Origin: Anaerosolibacter carboniphilus
GTDB taxonomy: Bacteria; Bacillota; Clostridia; Peptostreptococcales; Thermotaleaceae
DNA: 64,000 bases
Direction of reading: 5' to 3'
NCBI RefSeq assembly: GCF_014205875.1
Contig: NZ_JACHEN010000004.1
Coordinates: forward strand, 62,001-126,000
The notes beneath the pieces were generated by a model that saw only the letters and a program-made list of their open reading frames with translations, was not told the DNA's origin and did no database searches. Each line of letters starts with the position of its first letter. The first letter of the stretch is position 1. Positions 46,889 to 56,553 of the stretch are shown piece by piece. The position numbers were made by a program, and so were the translations under genes.

Positions 46889-47605
46889 TTAGCCATTGAT
46901 TTCTAAAGGTGTTACTAGTGCATCCCCTAAGAGAGTATATAGTTCTAACCGATGAACCCTCACATGTTCAAGTGCTATAGGTAACCCCATATCATGTTTG
47001 AATTTTTCAAGCAGTATCTCTGGTTTAAGATTCCCTTTGCTTCCAGTAGCTAACATCATTTTTAGCGTGACTGACGACTCCTGATGCTCCAATAGCTCCA
47101 TGTTAAAGATAAGTCCTTTGATATTGATTTCTTTTGCCCCGTTTCTGCTATTCTTCTTTGAAGCTTTATGAATAATTATTTCTCCTTGATTCATAAAGCT
47201 TTTTATAGCAATTTCCATGGCTTCTTTTGTGATATGACCCTCTAGTGGGCAATTTACTATGTAACTTGATGCATCAACAATTGCCATTAGCGCAGGCATT
47301 TTCATTTCAATAAAATTAGCCGATAGAATCTTAATTCCTTGGGGCAACTGCTCATTTACCCTATTAATAAAATGATCGAGTTCCACTCTTTCATCGAGCT
47401 CAATATCCATATATTCTGCTTCACTGGAAAGACCAATCGGTACTGCCGTAGCAAAAGAAATCTTAGGATGAGGATTAAACCCTTGGGAAAAAGATAATTT
47501 TATATCAGCTCTTCTTAGCGCTCGCTCCATTAATCTCAGCAAATCAAGATGCGATATAAATTTCATAAGATCCGTTTTTATAAATTTAACGCGCAATTTA
47601 TTCAT
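46889..47605 (-). CDS. TIGR03936/DUF2344 protein
   Basis: 238 residues: LRVKFIKTDLMKFISHLDLLRLMERALRRADIKL..., FSQGFNPHPKISFA and PIGLSSEAEYMDIEL are the family signatures. It occurs beside or fused to the radical SAM TIGR03960 protein; activity unknown, though RNA modification has been suggested by context. Start at the ATG at 47605 overlapping the upstream stop (TAATG); an ATG two codons earlier is possible. Confidence 0.9.
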   Translation of the reverse strand: MNKLRVKFIKTDLMKFISHLDLLRLMERALRRADIKLSFSQGFNPHPKISFATAVPIGLSSEAEYMDIELDERVELDHFINRVNEQLPQGIKILSANFIEMKMPALMAIVDASSYIVNCPLEGHITKEAMEIAIKSFMNQGEIIIHKASKKNSRNGAKEINIKGLIFNMELLEHQESSVTLKMMLATGSKGNLKPEILLEKFKHDMGLPIALEHVRVHRLELYTLLGDALVTPLEING

Positions 47606-49443
47606 TAACATACACCACCTATAAAACCTTGATTTATTCCACAACCTGTACAACTTGTTCGACAGTCATGAGTTAAGACAGCCTGTTGAGCTTTTTCATT
47701 TTCCTTTATTAGATATTGTTTTGTAATTCCTATTTCTATGTGATCCCATGGCAATATCTCTTCATAGCTCCGCTTTCGATTTGCATAAAAATTGGGATCT
47801 ATTCCACAATCCTGAAGTGCTCTCATCCATTGATCATATTGGAAAAAATCTTGCCATCCATCAAACTTACATCCATACTCCCAGGCTTTAATTAATACTT
47901 CTCCAAGCTTCCTATCTCCTCTGGCGAAAACACCTTCTAAAAAACTAGTTTCAGTATGATGATAACTATATTTAATGTTTTTATGACGTAATTTGCTTTT
48001 TAGATACATCTGCTTCTCTTTTAACGTCTCAATAGAATCTTGAGCTTCCCATTGGAAGGGTGTAAATGGTTTTGGAACGAAGGATGATGTGCTAATGGTA
48101 ACATTTAAACCTTTGTTCCTCTTATCCTTAGGTACTTTATAGTAGGTCTCCACCACCTTATGGGCTAGATCTACAATTCCATCTAAATCCTCATAGGTTT
48201 CCGTCGGCAGACCAATCATAAAATAGAGTTTAACATTATTCCAACCTAAGGAAAATGCATTTTCCATGGCCTGGATTAGATCTTCCTCAGTTACCCCTTT
48301 GTTGATTACATCCCTCAATCTTTGGGTTCCTGCTTCTGGTGCAAAGGTCAACCCTGTTTTTCTAATCTTTTGGATTTCTTCTATTAATTGTAATGTAAAG
48401 GAATCTAGCCTTAGGGATGGTAATGAAAGACCTACCTTTTGCTCGCCATATTTATCAATCAAATGGCGGATTAGATCATTCAAGCTTGAATAGTCACTGG
48501 TACTTAATGAAGAAAGCGATAATTCTTCATATCCTGTATTTTTAATGATCTCGTGGGCTAATTCTTTTACCTTATCTACCGAGCGTTCCCGCACAGGTCT
48601 GTAAATCATACCAGCTTGGCAAAACCTACAGCCTCGGGAACAGCCTCTAAAAATCTCAACCATTGCTCGGTTATGAACCACGTCAATAAATGGGACAATC
48701 ACCTTTTCAGGAAAATATATGTCATTTAAATCTTTGATAATTCGCTTCGAAATTTTTGCAGGAAAGTCTTTATTCATAGGAATAAAAGACTGAACCGTTC
48801 CATTATCATGATACTTTACTTCATAAAATGATGGTATGTATACACCTTTTATAGCAACAATAGATTCAAAAAAATCTTTTTTGCTCTTACCCGAATGTTT
48901 CCAATCTTTATATTTGTCGAGTAACTCAAGAATAACCTCTTCGGCCTCTCCAAGTACAAAAACGTCAATGATCTCCGCAAGAGGCTCTGGATTGTAAGCG
49001 CATGGTCCTCCTGCTATTATGATTGGATCTTCCATTCCCCGATCTTTACTACGAAGAGGAATATTTCCCAAAGCTAAAATATTTAAAATATTCGAATAGC
49101 TTAATTCATATTGAAGCGTGAACCCAATAAAATCTAATTCATAAATAGGACTATGGGTTTCAAGGGTAAAAAGAGGTAACCCTCTCTCTTTTAATAGCCC
49201 TTCCATATCAGCCCATGGCGAGAAAATTCGCTCACAGTATACATCATTTTGTTTATTTAAAAGGTTATATAAAATATGCATGCCCAAATGGGACATTCCT
49301 ACCTCATATACATCTGGGAATGCAAATCCAAATCGAATGTCAACTTTATCTAAGTCTTTTTTAGCACTATTTAACTCATTTCCAATATACCTGGCTGGCT
49401 TTTCAACTCGATAAAGTAGTGAATCTAAATCAATTTTCGTCAT
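47605..49443 (-). CDS. TIGR03960 B12-binding-like radical SAM protein
   Basis: 612-residue radical SAM enzyme: N-terminal cobalamin-binding-like domain (RFGFAFPDVYEVGMSHLGMHILYNLLN), radical SAM core with CSRGCRFCQAG near residue 272, IGLPTETYEDLDG, and a C-terminal Cys-rich end (CRTSCTGCGINQGFIGG). Function unknown; always next to the TIGR03936 partner, with which it is translationally coupled. ATG behind TTTAGGAGGACTAAAA. Confidence 0.92.
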   Translation of the reverse strand: MTKIDLDSLLYRVEKPARYIGNELNSAKKDLDKVDIRFGFAFPDVYEVGMSHLGMHILYNLLNKQNDVYCERIFSPWADMEGLLKERGLPLFTLETHSPIYELDFIGFTLQYELSYSNILNILALGNIPLRSKDRGMEDPIIIAGGPCAYNPEPLAEIIDVFVLGEAEEVILELLDKYKDWKHSGKSKKDFFESIVAIKGVYIPSFYEVKYHDNGTVQSFIPMNKDFPAKISKRIIKDLNDIYFPEKVIVPFIDVVHNRAMVEIFRGCSRGCRFCQAGMIYRPVRERSVDKVKELAHEIIKNTGYEELSLSSLSTSDYSSLNDLIRHLIDKYGEQKVGLSLPSLRLDSFTLQLIEEIQKIRKTGLTFAPEAGTQRLRDVINKGVTEEDLIQAMENAFSLGWNNVKLYFMIGLPTETYEDLDGIVDLAHKVVETYYKVPKDKRNKGLNVTISTSSFVPKPFTPFQWEAQDSIETLKEKQMYLKSKLRHKNIKYSYHHTETSFLEGVFARGDRKLGEVLIKAWEYGCKFDGWQDFFQYDQWMRALQDCGIDPNFYANRKRSYEEILPWDHIEIGITKQYLIKENEKAQQAVLTHDCRTSCTGCGINQGFIGGVC

Positions 49444-49552
49444 TTTTAGTCCTCCTAAAGCACCTGATCTGATCTCATCTCTAGTATTTGTATAGTTGGT
49501 TATATAAATACCTATATTTTCTTCTTCAGTATAGTATTACTATTGTATCATT

Positions 49553-50431
49553 TTACCTATCTATTAACAACTTTTCTAGCGGAACATTTATACCATATCT
49601 GATCATGCCTTCTAAAACCTCTGTCTCTGTTAAATATCCAATCAGCTTGCATTTCCCATCCACAACCATCACGATATGGTATTTGTTAGGCAAAAATTGA
49701 TCCATGATTTCATTTACAGGAGTGCCTTTCATCGCAACTAATTGTTTTGACCTTAATACGCCTTCTGAAAGAAGAGATTGTTTTTTATGTGTTATTTCCT
49801 TTATAAAAATAAAAGCTGCCATTTTATATTCCCTTTGGGCAGCGATATATAAAAAAATAGCTATGAAAGAAAGAAAGATATTCAAATAATTATATCTTAT
49901 CATACAAATTCCCCAAATAAATATAGCAATACAACAAATCTTCGACAATCTTACAATTATTTTTGTTGCTTTTTTAAATCCAACAAAGCAAGCCAGATAG
50001 GCCCTTATCATTCGCCCTCCATCCAGAGGAAGGATAGGAATCAAATTAAATACACCAATAACAATATTCGAATAAACAAAAAAAACCATTAACTCACTTT
50101 GATTCGATAACCAGTAATATATATGATAGCCAATAAATGCCATACAAAGATTTGATACAGGTCCTACAGCAGCTATAATAATCTCGTCCCTTGGACTGGT
50201 GCTAAACAACTCTTCAATCCTAGCTACGCCGCCAAAAGGGAATATCTCGATGTCATGGATATGGTACCCTAATATTTTTGCCATGATCGTATGAGCCAAT
50301 TCGTGAAGAAAGACAATGACAAACGAAAGAATTGCATTCTCTATGTAGCCAAAAATAAAAAAAAGAATGAATGAAAAGCATAACAAGTAGTTTATTTTTA
50401 TTTCTACTCCAGCTATTTTAATAAATGTCAT
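49553..50431 (-). CDS. spoIVFB: SpoIVFB-like intramembrane metalloprotease (M50) with CBS domain
   Basis: Site-2-protease family member of 292 residues with four to six membrane helices. Zinc motif HELAH in IVFLHELAHTIMAK, and the second ligand motif LPLDGGRMIRA. Two C-terminal CBS-like segments (VNEIMDQFLPNKYHIVMVV). SpoIVFB activates pro-sigma-K in sporulation; the neighbouring SpoIVFA-like gene supports that assignment. Confidence 0.9.
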   Translation of the reverse strand: MTFIKIAGVEIKINYLLCFSFILFFIFGYIENAILSFVIVFLHELAHTIMAKILGYHIHDIEIFPFGGVARIEELFSTSPRDEIIIAAVGPVSNLCMAFIGYHIYYWLSNQSELMVFFVYSNIVIGVFNLIPILPLDGGRMIRAYLACFVGFKKATKIIVRLSKICCIAIFIWGICMIRYNYLNIFLSFIAIFLYIAAQREYKMAAFIFIKEITHKKQSLLSEGVLRSKQLVAMKGTPVNEIMDQFLPNKYHIVMVVDGKCKLIGYLTETEVLEGMIRYGINVPLEKLLIDR

Positions 50432-50449
50432 TCATAGGCACCTACTATC

Positions 50450-51196
50450 TTAAAGACTGGTTTTGTCAAAATTGATATACTCCTCAGGGTCCACTTCTTG
50501 ATCATTTACCCACAATAAAAACTGCAGCAAATTGTTTGCATCGCTTGTATTGCTCAGTTTTGCAATCTCCTGACCACTCCTAACGTTTTCTCCTTTATTT
50601 ACATAAATTTCTCCGCAATTCCCATATAAGGCGCTTACATTTTCTCCATGCTGAATTTTAATAAATTTTCCAAAACTTTCGCTTTCTCCAACTTCAATAA
50701 TTTCTCCATCTGTGACAGATATAATGCTTCGACTGTTCCTTGGCATAACCTTGATTCCTAACTGATAAGTTTTCGTATTTAAGACAGGATCAATATTTTC
50801 ACCATGTTTGGAAACGATTGTACCTTGGATCGGTGCAAGAAGAGTATATCCATCAATTTTCTCTTTTCCCATATTATTGAAAACACTGGCAGCTTTGCGA
50901 GGAAGGGATGGAATCGTTTGTGCATATTCTAATACTCGTTTACCTGCTTTTTTAAAATCAAGCTCTTTATTTAATGTTGTTTTTACTACATCAACTGCTT
51001 TGTTTGTAAAGGGCAAGTTAATACTTTTCATTAATATGGCTAGCAGCACGATGCCTATGCAAATAGCTATCTTTTTTAGGGTTCTTCTATAAAAATTCTC
51101 TCCTTTTCCCATGGTGCTTAGTTGTGGGCTTATTCTTTTCGGATAACTACTCATCCTCGGTCTATCATATTTCATTCTTCCAAAAGACTTATTCAT
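50450..51196 (-). CDS. spoIVFA: SpoIVFA-like membrane protein with degenerate M23 domain
   Basis: 248 residues: basic N-terminus, one membrane helix (KIAICIGIVLLAILMKSINL), a linker, and a LytM/M23-like domain (about 120-245: LLAPIQGTIVSKHGENIDP, GEIIEVGESESFGKFIKIQHG). The HxH zinc motif of active M23 enzymes is missing (ALYGNC where YAH is expected), so it is not a peptidase. SpoIVFA is such a degenerate protein and holds SpoIVFB in check. Gene order spoIVFA-spoIVFB supports the call. Confidence 0.85.
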   Translation of the reverse strand: MNKSFGRMKYDRPRMSSYPKRISPQLSTMGKGENFYRRTLKKIAICIGIVLLAILMKSINLPFTNKAVDVVKTTLNKELDFKKAGKRVLEYAQTIPSLPRKAASVFNNMGKEKIDGYTLLAPIQGTIVSKHGENIDPVLNTKTYQLGIKVMPRNSRSIISVTDGEIIEVGESESFGKFIKIQHGENVSALYGNCGEIYVNKGENVRSGQEIAKLSNTSDANNLLQFLLWVNDQEVDPEEYINFDKTSL

Positions 51197-51298
51197 AAAT
51201 ACCCTCCTTATGTTGTAATTAGTATAATATATTTTTTATTCCTTCGATTTATTACAACAGGAGTCTATTTCATGTACAAACACTATAAAACTCTATTC

Positions 51299-51330
51299 AA
51301 AAAAAACTCCAGTACTAATTACTACTGGAG
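51299..51330 (-). terminator. Terminator after the ydhYVW-fdhD-tatAC operon
   Basis: CTCCAGTA pairs with TACTGGAG across an 8-base loop that contains the tatC stop, followed by TTTTTTTT on minus. Confidence 0.92.
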
Positions 51331-52061
51331 GAAATTCTTTTTAATGTATTCTCTTGTCTATTCTCTTTCCCAAGAAAGGATGAAATCAGTATACTTAGCT
51401 CAAATAGTAGCACCATTGGCCCAGCAAGCAATATTTGGGACACAACATCTGGTGGTGTTAGTATTGCTGCCACTATAAATACTAATAAAATCACTACTTT
51501 TCTATTTCTTCTTAAGGTTGGTGCAGAAATCAGCTTAAACCTCGTAAGCAAAGCGATCAGCATTGGCATTTCGAATACCAGTCCGAAAGAAAGCAGAATA
51601 GAGCTAATGAAGCCTATATAACTTCCAAATGAAATCATGGGTTCGATATCTTCAATTTTAAGCTTTGCAAAAAATTCAATGGTTATCGGTAAAATTATCT
51701 TATATGCAAAGGTAGTCCCTGCAATAAAAAAGAAAGCGCCAGTGAATAGAGATGCCAGTATAAATCTCTTTTCTGTTTTCTCTAAACCTGGTTTAATAAA
51801 TAACCAAATTTGATAAAAGCTAATGGGAGATGAAATAATAATCCCTGCTATCAAGGATATTTTCACATAGGCCAAGAATAGCTCAGGCGGCGATAAATAT
51901 ACAAAATCCAGCTGTTTCGCCGGTTTTAGTATATCTTGTACCACCCGATCCACATAAAAGAAACAAATACTACTCGTCCCAATGGCTACGGCTAATATAA
52001 TAAAGAGACGTTTCCTTAACTCAGCCAAATGCTCAATCAAAGTAAATTTATTCTCGTTCAC
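51315..52061 (-). CDS. tatC: Sec-independent translocase TatC
   Basis: Core receptor of the twin-arginine export system. 248 residues with six membrane helices; starts TLIEHLAELRKRLF, has FYQIWLFIKPGLEKTEKRF and FEMPMLIALL. Start GTG at 52061. Directly after tatA in an operon with fdhD and ydhYVW-like genes; YdhY carries a Tat signal and is the likely cargo. Confidence 0.95.
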   Translation of the reverse strand: MNENKFTLIEHLAELRKRLFIILAVAIGTSSICFFYVDRVVQDILKPAKQLDFVYLSPPELFLAYVKISLIAGIIISSPISFYQIWLFIKPGLEKTEKRFILASLFTGAFFFIAGTTFAYKIILPITIEFFAKLKIEDIEPMISFGSYIGFISSILLSFGLVFEMPMLIALLTRFKLISAPTLRRNRKVVILLVFIVAAILTPPDVVSQILLAGPMVLLFELSILISSFLGKENRQENTLKRISSSSN

Positions 52062-52075
52062 GTCTGATTCATCCC

Positions 52076-52255
52076 CTATTTTTTAGTCTCATCCGTTACC
52101 TCTATATCCTTTGTAATTTTATTGGCATGATCCTTAAATTCACCGATTGCTTTTCCTAAAGATCTTCCGATTTCTGGTAGCTTAGAAGGCCCAAATATCA
52201 CCAAAGCAATCGCTAAGATTAGGATTAACTCCATGGCACCAATTCTTCCAAACAT
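52076..52255 (-). CDS. tatA: Twin-arginine translocase subunit TatA (59 aa)
   Basis: Pore-forming subunit of the Tat system. 59 residues: [20 protein letters not shown] membrane helix, then [20 protein letters not shown], the FGP hinge and amphipathic helix that define TatA/E, and a short charged tail. ATG behind GGAGGTGTAAATC. Fifteen bases before tatC. Too short for many gene finders. Confidence 0.95.
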   Translation of the reverse strand: MFGRIGAMELILILAIALVIFGPSKLPEIGRSLGKAIGEFKDHANKITKDIEVTDETKK

Positions 52256-52289
52256 GATTTACACCTCCTTATAATGCGAATCTTTTTTA

Positions 52290-53060
52290 CTACATGCATT
52301 CATTCATTAATCTATCTTCCTCTTTACAGATTACTCGCTGGCTATGGGTATAGATAATTGGCTGACTTGATACGACCCTACCAACAATGGTAATCCCTAA
52401 CTTTTCCGCTAAATCTAAGGCTAGGTTGCTTGGAATACTTCTGGACACAATAATCGGGAATCCAGCAGCAGCAGCTTTTAATACCATATCCAAAGAAATA
52501 CGACCCGTTGTAAATATAATCGTTTTATAGAAATCTATTCCTTGAAATAGGCCCCTTCCAATAATCTTATCTACAGCGTTGTGTCTGCCAATATCTTCTC
52601 TTAAAATTGTTATTTCATTCCCGTCACTTAAGCACGCACAATGCATACCACCCATTTTTTTATACAATTCCGCTTTTCTAAGCATCTCGATAGAACGTTC
52701 TTTCAATTTTTCCACGGCAATCGAGTATATTGAATCATTTTTGGCATCGTTTAAAATTTTCTCTGTAAATATGGCTCCGCTGCCACAGCTGCTTGTCAGC
52801 ACACTGGCCACCGAGTACACATCTTCATTTATTTTATTCGAAGTCATAACATAAATTTTCTTCATGTCTTCACATGCAGCCAAGGTTAGAATATCTTCGA
52901 CTTTTCTAATAAGTCTTCTACTATAAAGATGTCCAACGGCTAATTCATTGAGATTCATTGGGGTACACATAAAAGTTATCAGCTTTTGACCATTTAATAT
53001 TAAATCTACTGGAGCTTCCTCACAGATGTTGGATTTTCTCTCGATTTGTTCGTCAGACAT
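52290..53060 (-). CDS. fdhD: Sulfurtransferase FdhD
   Basis: Transfers sulfur to the molybdenum cofactor to activate bis-MGD enzymes such as formate dehydrogenase. 256 residues with the family motif SSCGSGAIF near residue 95 (shuttle cysteine), REDIGRHNAVDK near 157 and TTGRISLDMVLKAA. It sits in the middle of the ydhVW-tatAC operon rather than beside an fdh gene, so its client may be the AOR-type enzyme made here or an enzyme elsewhere. Confidence 0.95.
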   Translation of the reverse strand: MSDEQIERKSNICEEAPVDLILNGQKLITFMCTPMNLNELAVGHLYSRRLIRKVEDILTLAACEDMKKIYVMTSNKINEDVYSVASVLTSSCGSGAIFTEKILNDAKNDSIYSIAVEKLKERSIEMLRKAELYKKMGGMHCACLSDGNEITILREDIGRHNAVDKIIGRGLFQGIDFYKTIIFTTGRISLDMVLKAAAAGFPIIVSRSIPSNLALDLAEKLGITIVGRVVSSQPIIYTHSQRVICKEEDRLMNECM

Positions 53061-53078
53061 TTGTATTAACCCCCAATT

Positions 53079-53627
53079 TCATGGTGTCTCATGCTGAAGC
53101 ACCTCAATCCATTCTGTTAATGCCATTGCATGATCCTTGGTCATAAACCTCTCAGAATATAAGTAAACCGCTCCATTGGATGCCCTAGCCTCTTGAATAT
53201 CTTGGTAGATTTCCTGATCCTTTAACTGGCTCATTACACTGCTCAATTCATTCTCTCCAAAGCTAAAGGGCGGCGTTGAGAAAAGCCTTCCATCGGTGGG
53301 GCGAGGATATATCTTTGATTCATGTCGGACCGTTTCCGCCACCATTTTTAGTAAGTCTTTGTCTTCAATACGAACCAATATCTTGGCATAGTTTTCTGTC
53401 ATGTCTTTGGAAGAGTAAAAGTATAAGCGCTCTGAACCCCTGATGCTTTTGATATCAGCAAAATCTGGGTTAATCGTTATTTGTTCTAGCATATCATTTA
53501 ATCGTTCTTGCGACAGGGATGTAGGTTCTTCATACAACTCTTCCAATTTCACAAGTCTTGCTTCCTTTGTTACTCTTCTGATAAAATCCGCTGTGACCAC
53601 CAGCTCATCTTTTCTGTCATCTTCCAC
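53079..53627 (-). CDS. YdhW-like protein of the AOR-type redox operon
   Basis: 182-residue acidic protein without signal or membrane segments. It falls into two similar halves: ITINPDFADIKSIRGSERLYFYSS near 50-75 and YQDIQEARASNGAVYLYSERFMT near 145-170, each followed by a helix (DMTENYAKIL / MTKDHAMALTEW), suggesting an internal duplication. The position after the YdhV-type enzyme matches E. coli ydhW, whose function is unknown. Start moved to the GTG at 53627 (GGGGGGGAAGCTAAC site); the upstream ATG at 53654 has no ribosome site. Confidence 0.75.
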   Translation of the reverse strand: MEDDRKDELVVTADFIRRVTKEARLVKLEELYEEPTSLSQERLNDMLEQITINPDFADIKSIRGSERLYFYSSKDMTENYAKILVRIEDKDLLKMVAETVRHESKIYPRPTDGRLFSTPPFSFGENELSSVMSQLKDQEIYQDIQEARASNGAVYLYSERFMTKDHAMALTEWIEVLQHETP

Positions 53628-53664
53628 GTTAGCTTCCCCCCCTACAGTTTCCATAAATATTTGG

Positions 53665-53687
53665 ATAAGGGGAAAATATCCCCTTAT
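53665..53687 (-). other. Intergenic hairpin between ydhV-like and ydhW-like genes
   Basis: ATAAGGGG-ATATTTT-CCCCTTAT stem without a T run; perhaps an mRNA stabiliser or processing site that lowers expression of the distal genes. Confidence 0.6.
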
Positions 53688-53702
53688 TCCACATCATAAT
53701 TA

Positions 53703-55805
53703 TTAAGGTAGAAGCTTTAATCGTTCAAGCTGATTTGCTACATCGTGTAGATCTAATCGAATTAACGTTTCCTTTGTAGGTGCTCCAGTTTTCTCGTCCC
53801 AGCCCATTTCCTTATAGAACATGGTTAGTGCAAGCTGCATATCATCTCTATCCATTTTAATGGTTCCCGGTGTAAACGGCTTCTTATCAGGATCCACGTC
53901 AAATATCCAATCACACATCAAGTCATGTTTATTTCTCATATCTACTGTTCCCATTTGCTTTACAGTAAGGGCCCTATGAAGGGTAAAGATTCTTTCACCA
54001 GCTAAGTCCAGTTCTTCCTCACTAATTTCTTGTCCAGTAACAATACTGAGGTATTTCGCTTCTAATGCAGTATCTCCTCTATAGTTTCTTGATTGCACTG
54101 GTGATACGGTCATAGGCCACATCCAGTTGCATAGCGTTAGTGAGTCATGAAGGCAATTTCTAATAATGCTCCATTTTGCAAACTTTGCTTTGTATTTATT
54201 CATTGGTGTATAGTTCGCAGGTGCATCAATAGCATCTGGAGATCCCCAAACTTCTGCTGCAATTTCTTTTTGTATAGCAATCGGCAGCCCAGATCCAATA
54301 AAGTTCATATGAGAGTGGCATTGGGCATCCCGATTGAACATACATGATATGATGGCACCTACCTGACCTCCTGCTTCATTGCTGTGGTGTTTTGGGAATC
54401 CTAGTGGTGACCATACACCATAGGCATTGCCATTCCAGAAATCATCTTCAAAATGCCAACGTTGTGCAATCCAATATGTACCATCACCGAGATGGCTAAA
54501 TTCACCTTCTTTGAAAGCAATTCGCCTATAGAAATCAATTAAGAAGGCTGGGTCTCCAGCTTCAAGCTTATCCCATGGTATGCTCTTATATTCTTCCTCA
54601 GGCAATACTTTCTTTAAGATTTCATGATCATAGGCGTATTTAAAATCTTTTCCAATCATGCCATAATTACACCATACACCGTAATCATCAGCCACTTGAG
54701 CGCCCACAACCTTACCGATCATCGTGTTATCGTCTTTTTCAAACTGATCCGTCACGCCCTTAATCATAACACCATTTGGCGAGCTATAGCCCATACAGGT
54801 ATTGGCAACATAAGGTGACAGACCATACTTCTCCAACTGGGGTACTTTTAGCTGAGAATGGCATCTGATTGGACAAGATTGACAACCACCCATTCGAACT
54901 GTATATTTTTCGGCAACAGGTCCCAAGTCCATTACCGCTTTCATGGTTCTGAAGCCTATTTTTTTCATGTCTCCAGGAGGATTCTCACCCGTTTCAATCG
55001 GTGTCTCTGCACCGCCCCAGAATAAACCTTTTCTTGAAAGCCATCGACTGCCACTGTTGTGATATTCTGCCCAAGGCTGTGGTGTCCTAGGTACTACGTG
55101 CTGATTGTTAGCGCCAATAATTTCCTTCATCATATATTCATTTAAAGTTAATAAATCATATTTGTGGGCTGCAATATGGACAGCACCAGTACCTTTAATA
55201 GCAATAGCTTTTAATTTTTTGGATCCCATAACCCCACCATGCCCACCGGCTGAATGGGAAGTCCCGTTCATGATAACAGAAAGGTTTACCATATTTTCAC
55301 CAGCTTGACCGATGGCAGCAATAGAAGCTTCTTTTCCAATAACACTTGCGATTTCAGCTGTAGTTTTGAAAATTCCTTTTCCCCATACAAAGGAAGCATC
55401 CTCTAAGGATACCTCATCATCTTCTATGCGTAACCAAACCGGTTTAGAAGAAGCACCTTCAACAATGATTGCATCCCATCCTGCGTATTTCATCATGGCA
55501 GCGAAATTTCCCCCCATATGGCTATCAGACACTGCATGGTACGGATTACTAGGAAGCAAAGATGTAATATTTGTTCTAGAACTACATGGAGCACCTGTAC
55601 CTGTCAATGGTCCTGCCCCAAATATAATTTTGTTTTTTTCATCAAAAGGTTTTGTTCCTATTGATACTTCGTTAAACATGACCTTATAGCCTATACCCAT
55701 ACCACCTATAAAATCTTTATATATCAAGGTATCTTCCGTTGAAATTTTTCCACTTGTGAGATTCACTCTTAAAATCTTACCTGCCCATCCACCTACTTTA
55801 GCCAT
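53703..55805 (-). CDS. AOR-family tungsten/molybdenum oxidoreductase (YdhV-like)
   Basis: 700-residue enzyme of the aldehyde:ferredoxin oxidoreductase family, the exact length of E. coli YdhV. N-terminal pterin-binding domain (GWAGKILRVNLTSGKIS, KDFIGGMGIGYKV), SSRTNI region and the [4Fe-4S] ligands C308, C311, C315 (GGCQSCPIRCHS) with a fourth Cys near LTLCNW. No signal peptide. Lies between a four-cluster ferredoxin gene and the ydhW-like gene, as in E. coli ydhYVW. Substrate unknown; it should pass electrons to the ferredoxin subunit. The alternative is an ordinary cytoplasmic aldehyde oxidoreductase. Confidence 0.9.
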   Translation of the reverse strand: MAKVGGWAGKILRVNLTSGKISTEDTLIYKDFIGGMGIGYKVMFNEVSIGTKPFDEKNKIIFGAGPLTGTGAPCSSRTNITSLLPSNPYHAVSDSHMGGNFAAMMKYAGWDAIIVEGASSKPVWLRIEDDEVSLEDASFVWGKGIFKTTAEIASVIGKEASIAAIGQAGENMVNLSVIMNGTSHSAGGHGGVMGSKKLKAIAIKGTGAVHIAAHKYDLLTLNEYMMKEIIGANNQHVVPRTPQPWAEYHNSGSRWLSRKGLFWGGAETPIETGENPPGDMKKIGFRTMKAVMDLGPVAEKYTVRMGGCQSCPIRCHSQLKVPQLEKYGLSPYVANTCMGYSSPNGVMIKGVTDQFEKDDNTMIGKVVGAQVADDYGVWCNYGMIGKDFKYAYDHEILKKVLPEEEYKSIPWDKLEAGDPAFLIDFYRRIAFKEGEFSHLGDGTYWIAQRWHFEDDFWNGNAYGVWSPLGFPKHHSNEAGGQVGAIISCMFNRDAQCHSHMNFIGSGLPIAIQKEIAAEVWGSPDAIDAPANYTPMNKYKAKFAKWSIIRNCLHDSLTLCNWMWPMTVSPVQSRNYRGDTALEAKYLSIVTGQEISEEELDLAGERIFTLHRALTVKQMGTVDMRNKHDLMCDWIFDVDPDKKPFTPGTIKMDRDDMQLALTMFYKEMGWDEKTGAPTKETLIRLDLHDVANQLERLKLLP

Positions 55806-55852
55806 TTACTGTCCCCCCAAACTATATTTTTCATACTCAACATTTGCAGAAC

Positions 55853-56515
55853 TTACCCCAGCATGTAGCCACGACGAATCATTGCCACTTTCACATCTTC
55901 CCAAGGAATGATGTTTAAAGCACCTGTTGGACAATTTGTCGCACACATGCCACACAGTACGCACTTAGATGATTTCATTGTTTCAGGATCAACAGTTGGC
56001 AGATGCCATGGGCATGCTTTTGTACAGCTACCACAACCGATACACTCTTCTTTCACCACTACTCTCGCGCCTGTTTTTGGGTCAGCAATAATAGCTCCCT
56101 TTGGACATGCATTGCCACAGGCTGGATCCTTACATTGCTTACATGTTTCAGGAGTCATCAGTAGATTACCGTATTGTCCATCTTCTTTCCAATAAGAGAT
56201 CTTAGGACCATCCACGCCAAAGTTATAGTTTCTACTTACCTTCACTCTTGAAATGAATGGTTGTACTTTCCCGTCATTTAAGGACGTACAGTTAATCTCG
56301 CACCGCTGACAACCAGTGCACCGATTTCTATCTGCAATCAGTACACCTTTCGACAGTGCAAATGCAGCCACTGCCTCTGATTCATGCGTGAAGCCTAGCA
56401 TACTCAAAAAAGAGACAGATATGGCGGCCCCAGCCATACCTTTGCCAGCTAGCTTCAAAAATTCACGTCTCGTCGTTTCCCTTTCAAGAAACCCTTTCCT
56501 TTCATCTTGAGACAT
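55853..56515 (-). CDS. Tat-exported four-cluster ferredoxin (YdhY-like)
   Basis: 220 residues: twin-arginine signal ETTRREFLKLAGKGMAGA at 13-30, a hydrophobic stretch to about 55, then four [4Fe-4S] motifs: CTGCQRCEINC (C66-C76), CKQCKDPACGNACP, CIGCGSCTKACP and CVLCGMCATNCP. This is the DmsB/PsrB-like electron-transfer subunit, matching YdhY. It is the first gene of the operon with AOR, fdhD and tatAC; the Tat genes in the same operon probably export it. ATG behind GGGGGAG. Confidence 0.93.
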   Translation of the reverse strand: MSQDERKGFLERETTRREFLKLAGKGMAGAAISVSFLSMLGFTHESEAVAAFALSKGVLIADRNRCTGCQRCEINCTSLNDGKVQPFISRVKVSRNYNFGVDGPKISYWKEDGQYGNLLMTPETCKQCKDPACGNACPKGAIIADPKTGARVVVKEECIGCGSCTKACPWHLPTVDPETMKSSKCVLCGMCATNCPTGALNIIPWEDVKVAMIRRGYMLG

Positions 56516-56553
56516 TCATACACTCCCCCTTAAAACAAAATATATTTAACATC

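Noticed and set aside
50450..51196. Active M23 endopeptidase
   Set aside because: The HxH zinc motif is replaced (ALYGNC), and the gene pairs with an M50 protease, so SpoIVFA fits better.
53628..53654. ATG start of the ydhW-like gene at 53654
   Set aside because: No ribosome site precedes it; the GTG at 53627 lies behind a G-rich ribosome site.
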